The notes: generated from the letters alone by a model not told the origin. Shown: positions 45,669 through 54,210, counted from the first letter of the stretch. The stretch: 64,000 nucleotides of DNA from Prevotella herbatica (GCF_017347605.1 NZ_AP024484.1:1207501-1271500), one strand, 5' to 3'. A program made the numbers and translations.

Positions 45669-46769
45669 TTAGATAAATTTATCACCTTTCTTCATTTGCA
45701 CCTCAGTAACGTATTTTCTTACAAGGGCTGAAGAATCCTCTTTCTTGCAAATCAACAGAACATTATCTTTTTCTGCTACTATATAACCATCAAGCCCATT
45801 AATAACAGCAAGTTTATCCTTTGGAAGTTTAATCACATTACTATGGGAATTCTCCAAAATCACATCAGAATTTATAACAACATTATCATTCTCGCTCTTT
45901 TGCATAGACTCATATATCCCGTGCCATGTTCCTAAATCAGCCCAACCGAAGTCGCATTTTTTTAAAAACACATTGTCTGACTTTTCCAATACTCCGAAGT
46001 CAATTGACAGATTAGGATATAAAGGGAAATTCTCCTTGACGAACAAATTTTCATCCTCCATTTTCCAGTCTTCATTATCCTGATCCAACTTACGCAATAC
46101 CACAGGCAACAACTTACAAAGACTATCTGCAAGATATCTCACATTAGAGAGAAATATTCCTGTGTTCCAATACCATTCACCGTTCTCCATAAATACACGG
46201 GCGAATTCACGTTCAGGTTTTTCTATAAACGACTTAACTTTATATATATCATCGAAATCAGTATTATCACCAATCTGCACATATCCGTAACCTGGTTCTG
46301 GGCGAGTCGGCTTCACGCCCATTGTGAGTAAGCAGTTATTTTTTTCTACAAATTCAAAGCCTTCTATCACATTATCTTTAAATGCATCCTCATTGATTAC
46401 GGTTTGATCAGAAGGCGAAACTATTAAGTTTGCCTCCGGACATATTTTCAATATTCTATGTGCAGCCCATGCTACACTCGGAGCGGTGTTACGATATATA
46501 GGTTCAGCCATGATTCTGCTTTCAGGAACATTTGGTAACTGTTCCTTGACTATATCTATATATGCCTCGTTAGTATTTATAAAAATATTTTCTTGGGGAA
46601 TAATCTTTGCAAAACGTTCATAAGTCTGCTGTAATTGAGTTTTCCCAGAACCGAAGAAGTCAATAAACTGTTTTGGATAGCTTTCACGGCTGCAAGGCCA
46701 TAATCTTCGACCTTTACCACCAGCTAATATCACGCAAAAATTGTTATTTGGTGTTTTGTTCATAGTCAT
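45669..46769 (-). CDS. manC: Mannose-1-phosphate guanylyltransferase
   Basis: 366 aa. It makes GDP-mannose from GTP and mannose 1-phosphate for surface glycans. The nucleotidyltransferase signature LAGGKGRRLWPCSRESYPKQF is at residues 15-35, IVSPSDQTV binds the metal, and FIEKP and WNTGIFL complete the sugar pocket. It lacks the C-terminal isomerase domain of bifunctional ManC/AlgA, as usual in Bacteroidota. Met3 is an alternative start. It is monocistronic. Confidence 0.95.
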   Translation of the reverse strand: MTMNKTPNNNFCVILAGGKGRRLWPCSRESYPKQFIDFFGSGKTQLQQTYERFAKIIPQENIFINTNEAYIDIVKEQLPNVPESRIMAEPIYRNTAPSVAWAAHRILKICPEANLIVSPSDQTVINEDAFKDNVIEGFEFVEKNNCLLTMGVKPTRPEPGYGYVQIGDNTDFDDIYKVKSFIEKPEREFARVFMENGEWYWNTGIFLSNVRYLADSLCKLLPVVLRKLDQDNEDWKMEDENLFVKENFPLYPNLSIDFGVLEKSDNVFLKKCDFGWADLGTWHGIYESMQKSENDNVVINSDVILENSHSNVIKLPKDKLAVINGLDGYIVAEKDNVLLICKKEDSSALVRKYVTEVQMKKGDKFI

Positions 46770-46872
46770 TTCTTTATTTTGGTACGAAATTAAATATTAA
46801 AAACGAAATTGCAAAGTATTTTTTGTTTTTTAATCAAACCTTATCCTTATTGAACACTTTTCTCGTAAAAAC

Positions 46873-46903
46873 TTTGCACATTCAAAATTATTATGTACCT
46901 TTG
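46873..46903 (+). promoter_or_regulatory. Promoter of tRNA-Leu
   Basis: TTTG (46873-46876), 19 nt, TACCTTTG (46896-46903); start near 46909, 19 nt before the tRNA. Confidence 0.75.
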
Positions 46904-46927
46904 CACCGTCTTAATAAAAGACGTCTC

Positions 46928-47009
46928 GCCCAGATGGCGGAATTGGTAGACGCGCTGGTCTCAAACACCAGTGGAGCAATTCATCCCGGTTCGAGCCCGG
47001 GTCTGGGTA
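46928..47009 (+). tRNA. tRNA-Leu (anticodon CAA)
   Basis: 82 nt with a 7-bp acceptor stem (GCCCAGA/TCTGGGT), discriminator A at 47009, anticodon loop CTCAAAC with anticodon CAA, T-arm GGTTCGAGCC and a long type-II variable arm, as expected for tRNA-Leu reading UUG. CCA is not encoded. A defence island begins about 110 bp further on. Confidence 0.95.
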
Positions 47010-47010
47010 C

Positions 47011-47045
47011 AAAAATCCTGTAAATCTTTGATTTACAGGATTTTT
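47011..47045. terminator. Bidirectional terminator after tRNA-Leu
   Basis: A perfect 15-bp stem (47011-47025 with 47031-47045) around CTTTG, with A/T tails on both sides. It also closes the defence operon from the other strand. Confidence 0.9.
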
Positions 47046-47122
47046 ACTTTTTATCAGTGTGAGAGTTATGTACTTTAATAAAGATTCTATTTTATTCACC
47101 ACATTAAATCAAAACGGCAAAT

Positions 47123-47614
47123 CTAAATTGCAGAATTATTTAGTTCCATTTCCTTAAATTTTTGGAGTTCTTTCTTATCTTGCATTATATTTAATAAGAT
47201 AGAGTCTCTGTCAACCTTCGTCTTTCCACACATATCTTTCCGTATTAATAACATGACATCTAAAAAGCTATCCACCTGCCTATTAAGATCAAATTCTGTA
47301 AGGGAACTTAAATATTTGTTCAAAGCGAAAACTACATCATCGGTCCCATACATAATAAGTTCTTTTTTAGCATCGATAAGACTATTACGCATATCAGTAT
47401 CATCCAAATTTTGGCTATTTTTTCTTTTCTTTTTTGCCTTAAACATTTCATAAAAAAAATCATAAAGTTTAGCATAAGCAGAATATCTTTTTTCAGAAAG
47501 TTGTCCTTCCATAATTTTTATTCTTTCTGTTTTACGATGAAGTTGATTTCCTAACCAAACACATGCCAATGTTGCAATGGCACTAATAAATCCTAATAAC
47601 AAATTAACTACCAT
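47123..47614 (-). CDS. Small membrane-anchored protein at the distal end of the Thoeris operon
   Basis: 163 aa, unrecognised. One N-terminal helix (MVVNLLLGFISAIATLACVWLG, residues 1-22), then a charged, helical cytoplasmic part with a coiled-coil-like stretch (HRKTERIKIMEGQLSEKR) and a lysine-rich patch (KAKKKRKN). The gene follows ThsB2 by 50 bp on the same strand and ends just before the shared terminator, so it may be an operon accessory. Similar single-helix proteins occur in many mobile and defence loci, but no activity is known to me. Confidence 0.7.
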   Translation of the reverse strand: MVVNLLLGFISAIATLACVWLGNQLHRKTERIKIMEGQLSEKRYSAYAKLYDFFYEMFKAKKKRKNSQNLDDTDMRNSLIDAKKELIMYGTDDVVFALNKYLSSLTEFDLNRQVDSFLDVMLLIRKDMCGKTKVDRDSILLNIMQDKKELQKFKEMELNNSAI

Positions 47615-47664
47615 ATTGTATTCTTATAATTTAAGTTGTTGTTTTTCTATTATTATCTTATTGT

Positions 47665-48276
47665 TTATCGAGTAGGAGTAATACTATAACCAGATGCATC
47701 ATTCTCACTTTTGTCATAAGCGTTATTAATATATTTTTGGGGATTAGATAGAAAATCGTCCTCATTTATATACTCAATGTAAGATCCATTTAGCCAATCA
47801 TAAGTTTTACAACTAGGGCAATGCCATTGAGGTGGATCTGAATTAAAATGATTTTTATATATAATTGGGTACAAATAATCATTTCTATAATTGATAACAA
47901 AGGCACCATGACAATTAATAAAATGATTGGTGAACCAATCATATCCACCATTAAATTTCATAATAACTCCAACAACACCATTTGTATGAGATGTTCTTTC
48001 TTTTCTTGTTATATTTTTTAGACAATACTCTATTTCCCAATCGATCCATTTACTTTCTTTCATGTGAGGAGATATTATGACTATAGTAACAGATGTATCA
48101 AACATCATATCACAAAGATTTTTTTTAATATTACTAGTTGAAGTGTCTTTCAAATCAGGGGAATCCGAAGTCTCACCCTTGTAATATTGAGCATCATCGC
48201 CCAAAGCTTTAATAATATCATCTCGCAAATCTTGTGCTTCACTATATTTGTAAGATATAAATGTTTTATGTGCCAT
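47665..48276 (-). CDS. thsB2: Thoeris TIR protein ThsB (second copy)
   Basis: 203 aa. TIR-like (DUF1863/TIR_like) fold: KTFISYKYSEAQDLRDDII at the start, TIVIISPHMKESKWIDWEIEYCL in the centre with conserved Glu81, then GVVGVIMKF. In Thoeris, ThsB recognises phage infection and makes a cyclic ADP-ribose isomer that activates ThsA. It begins 2 bp after the ThsA stop. It differs strongly from the other ThsB (49704-50252), so the two may sense different phage triggers, as is known for multi-ThsB loci. Confidence 0.85.
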   Translation of the reverse strand: MAHKTFISYKYSEAQDLRDDIIKALGDDAQYYKGETSDSPDLKDTSTSNIKKNLCDMMFDTSVTIVIISPHMKESKWIDWEIEYCLKNITRKERTSHTNGVVGVIMKFNGGYDWFTNHFINCHGAFVINYRNDYLYPIIYKNHFNSDPPQWHCPSCKTYDWLNGSYIEYINEDDFLSNPQKYINNAYDKSENDASGYSITPTR

Positions 48277-48278
48277 AA

Positions 48279-49688
48279 TTATTTTATTTTATTAATTAAC
48301 CTAATTATTATTTCAATTAGTTCATCCAATGTTTTTGACTCATTACCTAAATCTTCAAATTCAGACCGATAGATGTCAAAGGAGCAATCATCTTTTTTCT
48401 CTTTCATTAATTCTGCCCATAATTCTTTCGAAATATATCCAGTTCTACCTACTGGAATTAGAAAATTTCCTTGGTCCTTTGATATTTCATATTCAGAGCG
48501 CATACCATTAGAAGAAACGACAGAACCTTTCTCTATTTTATTGCCTAATAAAAAAATAGATATTCCACTATACGATATCATATCTTGTCTATACTTTCCC
48601 CACAAAGCTCTAGCATCGTCGCCTTGAGGAAAAGGACGTAAAATTAGTTGATCGTTGAGCGACTTTTTCTGTTTATAATAGATTTCAGAAAGAGCACCAC
48701 TAATTATTGCACTTCCAACCCCTAACCCATAGCCAGAAACGATTTTATAACCTTCTTTTATTAGTTGACTACTCAACTTGCTAAGAAATATTTCATAAGA
48801 TTCTTTTCCGTCTGGATTATATTCAGCAGCAGCGCCAGATATGTACACAGTCTTATTATTATATCTTCTCTTTATATTCTGTAATATTTCGGTGATTTCG
48901 GAATAATCAGCAATCAATACTGTTCTTATATTGAAGCGTTCAAGATCATTAATGAAGTAAGATAATTTTTTTTGCGCATATTTGTAGTCATCTGAATTCT
49001 CATAATCAGCTTCCATATTATTCTTTAAAAAGCAATAATGTTCTCGCATATTTGTTTTTAGATGAGTCCTCAAATGAGAACATATATACGAAAAATTAGG
49101 ATCCGAAAAACTAAATCCTATAAAGAGGAATGTTTTTGTCATTAAATCACCTGATAAAGTATTTATAAATGGAGTTTTTTCATGATAATACGACTCATAA
49201 TCATCTCTTGTTAAAACAGAATTCTCAGGGTGATCCACATCACCATGCATTTTATAAATGACGGCATTTCTACCTTTCAATGTAGTAGTAAGATTCTCGC
49301 AACTAGATTTTACATCACAAATTTTACCATTATTTTCAAGTGTCTGTTCTATCAGCTTATCATAATTTGTTGTCCAATAAGTCGAAATTGGCAAGTGAGC
49401 TAAAAGATCATGATTCTTATTTGGGGTTTTCCCATTTTGGAATTCATCCCTGATTATTTGGTTTAATTTTGTACGATTACCTCCATTTGTGTTACAATAA
49501 TATTGAGCAATTGCAACTAGATCTGACTCTTTTTGGATATCTAATTCCAACTCAATTGCTATGTCTTTCAATAAGTTCTTCCAATTAACATGCCCACTTG
49601 AGACAGACAAACCTGCCCCTGCAAAAATTGCAGCATCACCATTATTTAGTGCTGCAAGATAGTTCTTTATAAAGACTTCTTTATTCAT
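48279..49688 (-). CDS. thsA: Thoeris effector ThsA (SIR2-SLOG NADase)
   Basis: 469 aa. The N-terminal SIR2-like NADase domain (1-275) has the nucleotide loop IFAGAGLSVSSG (21-32), the catalytic Asn108 in TTNYDK and His148 in YKMHGD. The C-terminal SLOG domain (about 285-469) has VYISGAAAEYN, GYGLGVGSAIISGAL and an Arg/Glu-rich pocket (GMRSEYEISKDQ), which binds the cyclic ADP-ribose signal. On binding, ThsA destroys NAD+ and aborts infection. The domain content is that of type I Thoeris. Neighbours on both sides are TIR genes. Confidence 0.93.
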   Translation of the reverse strand: MNKEVFIKNYLAALNNGDAAIFAGAGLSVSSGHVNWKNLLKDIAIELELDIQKESDLVAIAQYYCNTNGGNRTKLNQIIRDEFQNGKTPNKNHDLLAHLPISTYWTTNYDKLIEQTLENNGKICDVKSSCENLTTTLKGRNAVIYKMHGDVDHPENSVLTRDDYESYYHEKTPFINTLSGDLMTKTFLFIGFSFSDPNFSYICSHLRTHLKTNMREHYCFLKNNMEADYENSDDYKYAQKKLSYFINDLERFNIRTVLIADYSEITEILQNIKRRYNNKTVYISGAAAEYNPDGKESYEIFLSKLSSQLIKEGYKIVSGYGLGVGSAIISGALSEIYYKQKKSLNDQLILRPFPQGDDARALWGKYRQDMISYSGISIFLLGNKIEKGSVVSSNGMRSEYEISKDQGNFLIPVGRTGYISKELWAELMKEKKDDCSFDIYRSEFEDLGNESKTLDELIEIIIRLINKIK

Positions 49689-49703
49689 AAGTAAAATCTT
49701 GAT

Positions 49704-50252
49704 TTATTTAGGATACTGATTTCGAATTCTAATAGCTTCTTCAACCCAATCTTCAATATTTTGCTTAATATAAGAATATACATATTCACTACTGAGAAAA
49801 GGAGCATCGTAAGTTTTACAAACTTTGCCTAAGTTTATTTCATTAGAGTCAGATGCTGAAGATTTTTGTGCAATATAGTTGAATGTTATATCAATATAGA
49901 AAAGCCTAAATGGATTTTCCCCTTTTAACGATTGCTGACTTAATGCATTTTTAAGCCCATGAATGTAAATGCCAACAATACCTTTACCTTCCTTCCAAGC
50001 TTTCTCGATTTCATATCTACACCAAGGTCTATTTGAGGTTTCCTCACCAATAAGCACAATGATACAAGAACGATAATTCATATTATCATGAATCCATTTT
50101 TTGATAGCATACTCTCCTTTCCGCTTTACTTCTTCCCAATCGTTTGAAGATACTGGTGCATTACCTTCTATCGCACCAATGTTCCTTACTTGTCCAGCGC
50201 GCCAACTGTCATTTTTGAAATGAAAGCTGTAAAAAACTTGTCTTTTTTTCAT
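49704..50252 (-). CDS. thsB1: Thoeris TIR protein ThsB (first copy)
   Basis: 182 aa. It starts like typical ThsB (RQVFYSFHFKNDSWRAGQVRNIG, a DUF1863 hallmark), then CIIVLIGEETSNRPWCRYEIEKAW with conserved Glu81 and GIVGIYIHGLKN. It would use NAD+ to form the ThsA-activating signal. ThsA starts 15 bp downstream. Its upstream flank is a decayed membrane-protein gene rather than an intact promoter region, so transcription may come from further upstream. Confidence 0.92.
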   Translation of the reverse strand: MKKRQVFYSFHFKNDSWRAGQVRNIGAIEGNAPVSSNDWEEVKRKGEYAIKKWIHDNMNYRSCIIVLIGEETSNRPWCRYEIEKAWKEGKGIVGIYIHGLKNALSQQSLKGENPFRLFYIDITFNYIAQKSSASDSNEINLGKVCKTYDAPFLSSEYVYSYIKQNIEDWVEEAIRIRNQYPK

Positions 50253-50289
50253 ATAATAAACCGTTATAAATTATTATACCATTTTAAGT

Positions 50290-50678
50290 AATAGGATTAA
50301 CTCCCGAATAATTAGTGCCAAATTTATAGAACCAGATAACAATGCTATAGTTTTAACCCACACACCAGAAACAATAACCTCCGCCTATATATTTTTGTAT
50401 AGGAATTGTAAATAATGGTATTAGACCATCATCTTTAACTACATCATTATAAACTCCTCTAAATTATGTTTTGCTATAAATAGTACGAACCTAAAATCCA
50501 AAGCAATAAAGTCGAAGCTATTGCAACAAAATAAATGCAACATTGTTACTATCAGCATACAGTGTTAATAGGGCCAACATAATAGTTATTGCCTATTTTT
50601 TATTTTGAATGAGTTTGAGTTCATTCGTGTAGTTACGCTTTTAATAAATTCTAAATGCTTGAATTGTTCCGATGTCAT
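50290..50678 (-). pseudogene. Decayed two-helix membrane protein gene, partner of the upstream TIR gene
   Basis: From the ATG at 50678 (overlapping the TIR gene's TGA as ATGA), 30 codons (MTSEQFKHLEFIKSVTTRMN) end in TAA. Frameshifts then reveal continuous homologous pieces in other frames: TIMLALLTLYADSNNVAFILL, AIASTLLLWILGSYYL, FRGVYNDVVKDDGLIPLF...QKYIGGGYCFW and TIALLSGSINLALII. Together they rebuild a ~150-aa protein of a widespread family with two membrane helices, often found beside TIR or other defence genes (recalled family pattern). At least three frameshifts or stops show it is dead. Confidence 0.8.
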
Positions 50679-51439
50679 AATGTAATTTTATATAATTTAT
50701 CTAATGCTTCCATCCCAGTTGTGTTAGTTGCTTTCCACTGATTAAGAGTATCATTGTTTATAACTTTAAAATGTCCAATGTTTAAAGGATACTGTACTTT
50801 CAATGGCTCATTAGCATCTTGAGCCTTTTCTAATATTTGGTCATAAGAAAAGGATCTAAGAATTGGTCGTTTTGGTCTTCTTTTTTGTATGGTTCTTGTT
50901 ATCTCAATTTCGCCATATATCCAAGGCGACAATGTTTTATTGCCTATATCTTTAAACAAAACAGAATTTTCTGTATCCAAAAAGAAAACACACTCTGTTT
51001 TATCAATCATCTTATTTAATGCTGTCATAAGCATCATATGGACGTGACTTGTAGAGCAATTACGCTTACCATAGTCATACACATCTTTGGTTGCTTTCCA
51101 ACAATACTTATCATCTATCTTCTTCAATAGTTCATTAGCATATCCCCATACACAAGAGTCAACAAAAGCGACAAGTTCGAAGGTATCATATAACCAACAA
51201 GCTAAGTTAATAGCTAACTGTTCGTCATTGTGAGAATGAGAAATAAAAATATCTGCTTTGACTTCAGGGAACCAATCTTCTTGTATCAGATGTCCATCAA
51301 TCACCCCATCTTTTGTAATGTATTTATCTAGGGCTGAACGTATTTCAGTTTTTTGTTCCTCAAATAGAGACTTCCAGCCTTTTTTAGATATAGCATTATT
51401 GCCAATAATTATACCTTTTAAATTAAATCCTGTGTACAT
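50675..51439 (-). CDS. TIR-domain protein (third TIR gene of the island)
   Basis: 254 aa. An N-terminal region of about 60 residues (GNNAISKKGWKSLFEEQ) precedes a TIR domain (62-200): KADIFISHSHNDEQLAINLACWLYD, FVDSCVWGYANELLKKID and SPWIYGEIEITRTI with Glu177 in the catalytic position. It is unlike either ThsB and is longer. Its stop overlaps the start of a decayed two-helix membrane protein (ATGA), so the two were once a coupled TIR plus membrane-effector pair. It may now act alone, feed ThsA, or be decaying itself. Confidence 0.85.
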   Translation of the reverse strand: MYTGFNLKGIIIGNNAISKKGWKSLFEEQKTEIRSALDKYITKDGVIDGHLIQEDWFPEVKADIFISHSHNDEQLAINLACWLYDTFELVAFVDSCVWGYANELLKKIDDKYCWKATKDVYDYGKRNCSTSHVHMMLMTALNKMIDKTECVFFLDTENSVLFKDIGNKTLSPWIYGEIEITRTIQKRRPKRPILRSFSYDQILEKAQDANEPLKVQYPLNIGHFKVINNDTLNQWKATNTTGMEALDKLYKITL

Positions 51440-51476
51440 AATATTAATTTATTGAGAGTTTAGAAAGTAGAAGCAT

Positions 51477-51806
51477 TTACCATCCAAGGACTTGTCCTAA
51501 GGCAAGTTTAATCAGAAGGTAAAACTTCATTATTAAATTTGTTGTATTTTCAATCGCTAATATTTCTCCATCATATTGAACAATAGTTATCTTATTACTA
51601 TTACGACATGTAACAGCCCCATAACCATATTGTTGTGATTGTACAATTTTACATAAAGACAGATTTGTATCTATAGTGTTCGCAGTGGAAGAAATAAACT
51701 TCTTCTCAATACTGAGTCCTAGAAGATTATTTACTTCAAGAGCTTTATTCCTCACATCTATTAATTGGATGTAATGACCGAGTCTTTTATAATTATCTTT
51801 ATTCAT
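51477..51806 (-). pseudogene. Type I restriction specificity subunit (HsdS), N-terminal fragment
   Basis: About 109 codons from the ATG at 51806. Residues 5-80 match the start of HsdS target-recognition domains (YKRLGHYIQLIDVRNK, NLLGLSIEKKFI, YGYGAVTCRNSNKITI). Normal HsdS is about 400 aa; here the match ends after some 85 residues, and the rest (NLIMKFYLLIKLALGQVLGW) is out of frame: another frame reads NNEVLPSD, as expected of the family. No hsdM or hsdR is nearby, so it is a relic of an older defence cassette. Confidence 0.7.
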
Positions 51807-51851
51807 CATTGTATCTCTTTGTTTGAAGATAGTGCAAAATGCAACACGCAT

Positions 51852-52320
51852 TTTTTGCGTATTACTGAGGGCAAGAAGTCGCTAGATTATGATATCAAGT
51901 TTATCTTAAAAAGGAGCGGGCATAAAATGCACGCTGGTTGGAGTATATATTATGCTTTATCATTTAATTCCATAGCTTAACTCTTAAATAAATTAAGTAC
52001 TTTCAGCTTGCTCTCTTTTTCCTATTTCAGTAAATTAAAGAGTTCGACTTACAGTGTTTTCATCTTTGTGTTATATAAGAATATTCACGACATCCTTTCG
52101 ATAATCTGTGATTTATAATAATTTAGTGCCTAATGATGCAAAGATAATAAAATTATGACAAAAAAATATATTTGCCCCAATTAATTTTAATAAGTAAATT
52201 ACCATTTCTAGAAAACACACTATAACCAATTCAAATAAAGATAACAACAAGGTATCTTGCACACATCATGAATTTCATTTCAGAGTCTATAATGTAACCA
52301 TATTGTAACATTACATTTTA
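51852..52320. other. AT-rich gap, no assignable gene
   Basis: A short plus-strand frame (51765-51980) reads RITEGKKSLDYDIKFILKRSGHKMH; it may be a gene relic but I cannot assign it. Otherwise low-complexity AT-rich DNA at the island edge. Confidence 0.4.
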
Positions 52321-52340
52321 TTTTGTGTGTGTTGAGCACC

Positions 52341-52600
52341 TGTTTCCTACATGTTTTGACTTAACAACATATTAATCAACACGTTAGACCATGTATAAGA
52401 ACTCAATCTCCTACACTAAACGGAGTGATTAGGGCCTAATCACTCTGTTGTTCTACATGCTTTATTGAGTGATAAGGCCCATATCACTCAACAGCGTAAC
52501 GAAAAAGGTGATTTGATAATCGTTGCGCTGATTGATTATTATGGTATAATAAACTATGTTCATATATCTGGCCAGTGTAGGATCGATGTAGGAAACATGT
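52341..52600. repeat. Palindromic element C with twin 23-bp palindromes
   Basis: Outer arms: 52341-52352 is the perfect complement of 52586-52597 (TGTTTCCTACAT), and 52409-52417 pairs with 52574-52582. Inside are two diverged copies of a 23-bp palindrome: 52423-52445 (11-bp perfect arms GAGTGATTAGG/CCTAATCACTC) and 52467-52489 (GAGTGATA...TATCACTC), starting 44 bp apart. It has no T-tracts and no ORF. Sequence is unrelated to elements A and B, but the nested design is similar. The stretch 52601-52969 shows nothing else. Confidence 0.75.
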
Positions 52601-52969
52601 AGGATAAGGGACTCATATACACGAACAAACGAACTGTATATCAACAACTTGCGCAGTTAGTGTATATAATGTAGGTAATTTTTCTTTTTTTCTGGGATTA
52701 TTTTTTAAAATACCTCATTTTCAGTGAAAAAGCCATCATAATCATGCACACAATACAAGTATTTAAAGAAAAAAGAACTTATTCAGCCCATACTATATAT
52801 CGAGTAATTTGGGATTTATAATACTAAATAAATTAAGAAAGAATATAAATTCAAAATCTGCTTTCATTTCTTTTCGCCACTTTAAACTTATTATCTCTAT
52901 CTTACTGTAGATAAATGAACTACACCACCTATTAACAAGAACTATATTTCACAACAATTGACTATAATG

Positions 52970-53001
52970 TTTGGCTATAAATTTGAAAATATGTAACTTT
53001 G
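52970..53001 (+). promoter_or_regulatory. Promoter of the 53-kb outer-membrane barrel gene
   Basis: TTTG (52970-52973), 20 nt, TAACTTTG (52994-53001). Start near 53006, leader about 16 nt, which fixes the ATG at 53022. Confidence 0.8.
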
Positions 53002-53021
53002 CCACGTCAAAATTAATAACA

Positions 53022-53801
53022 ATGACTAGTAAAACTAAAAAAACAGTGTTGACAATCGTGGCATTGTTGACATTAATGCCATGTATGTCACAGGAAGAAG
53101 GACAAAAGAAATGGGGACTGCAAGTGGAATTCGGACAGACGACATTGCAAAATGACGATGAAGCAACACATGACTTTTATCCATCTGACGATCAAGGTAA
53201 TACTTTCGCTATTACTGCAGACTATTATTTAAAGCCCAGACTTGCCTTGATTGGCGGAGTGTATTTTGAACAAAACGGAATACTTACTGATTATTCAGGC
53301 GGAATTGGCCTGGCAAAGGTAAATCAAATGGGGCTTCAAGCTGGAGCTAAATTTTATTTCTTTCCTAAGAAATGGATTTTCCAACCACATATCGGAGCAA
53401 GTATATATACTAACTTCGTGAACTGGGACAGAAAAGGCAATGGAGATTATCGACTTACAGAAGGATACCCTGACAGTCATTTACATGTAGACTGGAACGT
53501 GAAATGCTCACCAATAAGTATTGTTCCTAGATTTGGATTTGACATTCGTCTTATCAGTACGCTTTCATTGACATGTGGTTGGGATCTACGCTTTCCATTA
53601 GGAGGCAGCACTAAATACAACGCTCACTTTACAGACGGGCCGATGGTTGGTCAAAAGACATTCGTGAAAGAATCATTACGCCAAGGTGTTTCTATAGGTA
53701 TAAAAATGGATTTCCCTGCAAAAGCTATAACAAGTAAAACAACAAATAGCTTGCTTATGCTTCTAGGTAGCTGGATTTCATATAAAGCCGGCAGATATTA
53801 A
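53022..53801 (+). CDS. Outer-membrane beta-barrel protein
   Basis: 259 aa from the ATG at 53022; the longer frame would start upstream of the promoter. The signal peptide ends near CMSQ (residue 23). Alternating strands with aromatic girdles (YYLKPRLALIGGVYFEQNGIL, GAKFYFFPKKWIFQPHIGASIY) suggest an 8- to 12-strand barrel. Function unknown. The last 25 residues (SLLMLLGSWISYKAGRY) are more hydrophobic than a usual barrel end. It converges on the RhaM operon. Confidence 0.82.
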   Translation: MTSKTKKTVLTIVALLTLMPCMSQEEGQKKWGLQVEFGQTTLQNDDEATHDFYPSDDQGNTFAITADYYLKPRLALIGGVYFEQNGILTDYSGGIGLAKVNQMGLQAGAKFYFFPKKWIFQPHIGASIYTNFVNWDRKGNGDYRLTEGYPDSHLHVDWNVKCSPISIVPRFGFDIRLISTLSLTCGWDLRFPLGGSTKYNAHFTDGPMVGQKTFVKESLRQGVSIGIKMDFPAKAITSKTTNSLLMLLGSWISYKAGRY

Positions 53802-53854
53802 GGATTATGTTTCTTTGTTACAAAGAAAAAGGAATAGAGATACATACAGCAATA

Positions 53855-53890
53855 AAAAAATAGCCTGGCGAATTCGTCAGGCTATTTATA
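53855..53890. terminator. Bidirectional terminator, barrel gene / rhaM operon
   Basis: AAATAGCCTG pairs with CAGGCTATTT (53858-53867 and 53878-53887); the inner bases extend the stem through CGAATTCG. A/T-runs on both sides. Confidence 0.85.
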
Positions 53891-53892
53891 TT

Positions 53893-54210
53893 TTAATCCA
53901 TGTGAAACAACTCTTCCAGCGGTATGCTTACAGGAGAGTTATCCTTGTTGGTATCCATAATATCCGCCATCATATCCCACCACTTCTGTGTTATAGGGTC
54001 TACGTTGTCAGTGTCTTGACTATTGGTTTCCTTTGAACACTCCTGATAGGCAAACAATAAATTAGTTTCCTTATCCCAGAAAATGCTGTAATTGCTCACA
54101 CCAGAATCCTTAATCATTTGTTTCAGTTCCGGCCAAATAGCAGCATGTCTGCGTGCATATTCTTTTTCACAACCGGGTTTAAGGTACATTTTAAATGCAA
54201 ATCTCTTCAT
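53893..54210 (-). CDS. rhaM: L-rhamnose mutarotase
   Basis: 105 aa, the usual length. Family blocks: AFKMYLKPGCEKEYARRHAAIWPEL (with the conserved RH-x-x-IWPEL), SNYSIFWDKETNLLFAYQE and QKWWDMMADIM. It interconverts alpha and beta anomers of L-rhamnose in the cytoplasm ahead of rhamnose isomerase. It is the last gene of the pectin operon, 22 bp after the GH28 gene, which ties that operon to rhamnose-containing pectin. Confidence 0.95.
   Translation of the reverse strand: MKRFAFKMYLKPGCEKEYARRHAAIWPELKQMIKDSGVSNYSIFWDKETNLLFAYQECSKETNSQDTDNVDPITQKWWDMMADIMDTNKDNSPVSIPLEELFHMD

Noticed and set aside
51765..51980. 71-codon plus-strand ORF at the island edge
   Set aside because: It overlaps the HsdS relic on the other strand, and its second half, although protein-like, matches nothing I know; at most a relic.
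47010..52340. Integrative element with tRNA-Leu attachment site
   Set aside because: No direct repeat of the tRNA 3' end and no integrase found between the tRNA and the barrel gene.
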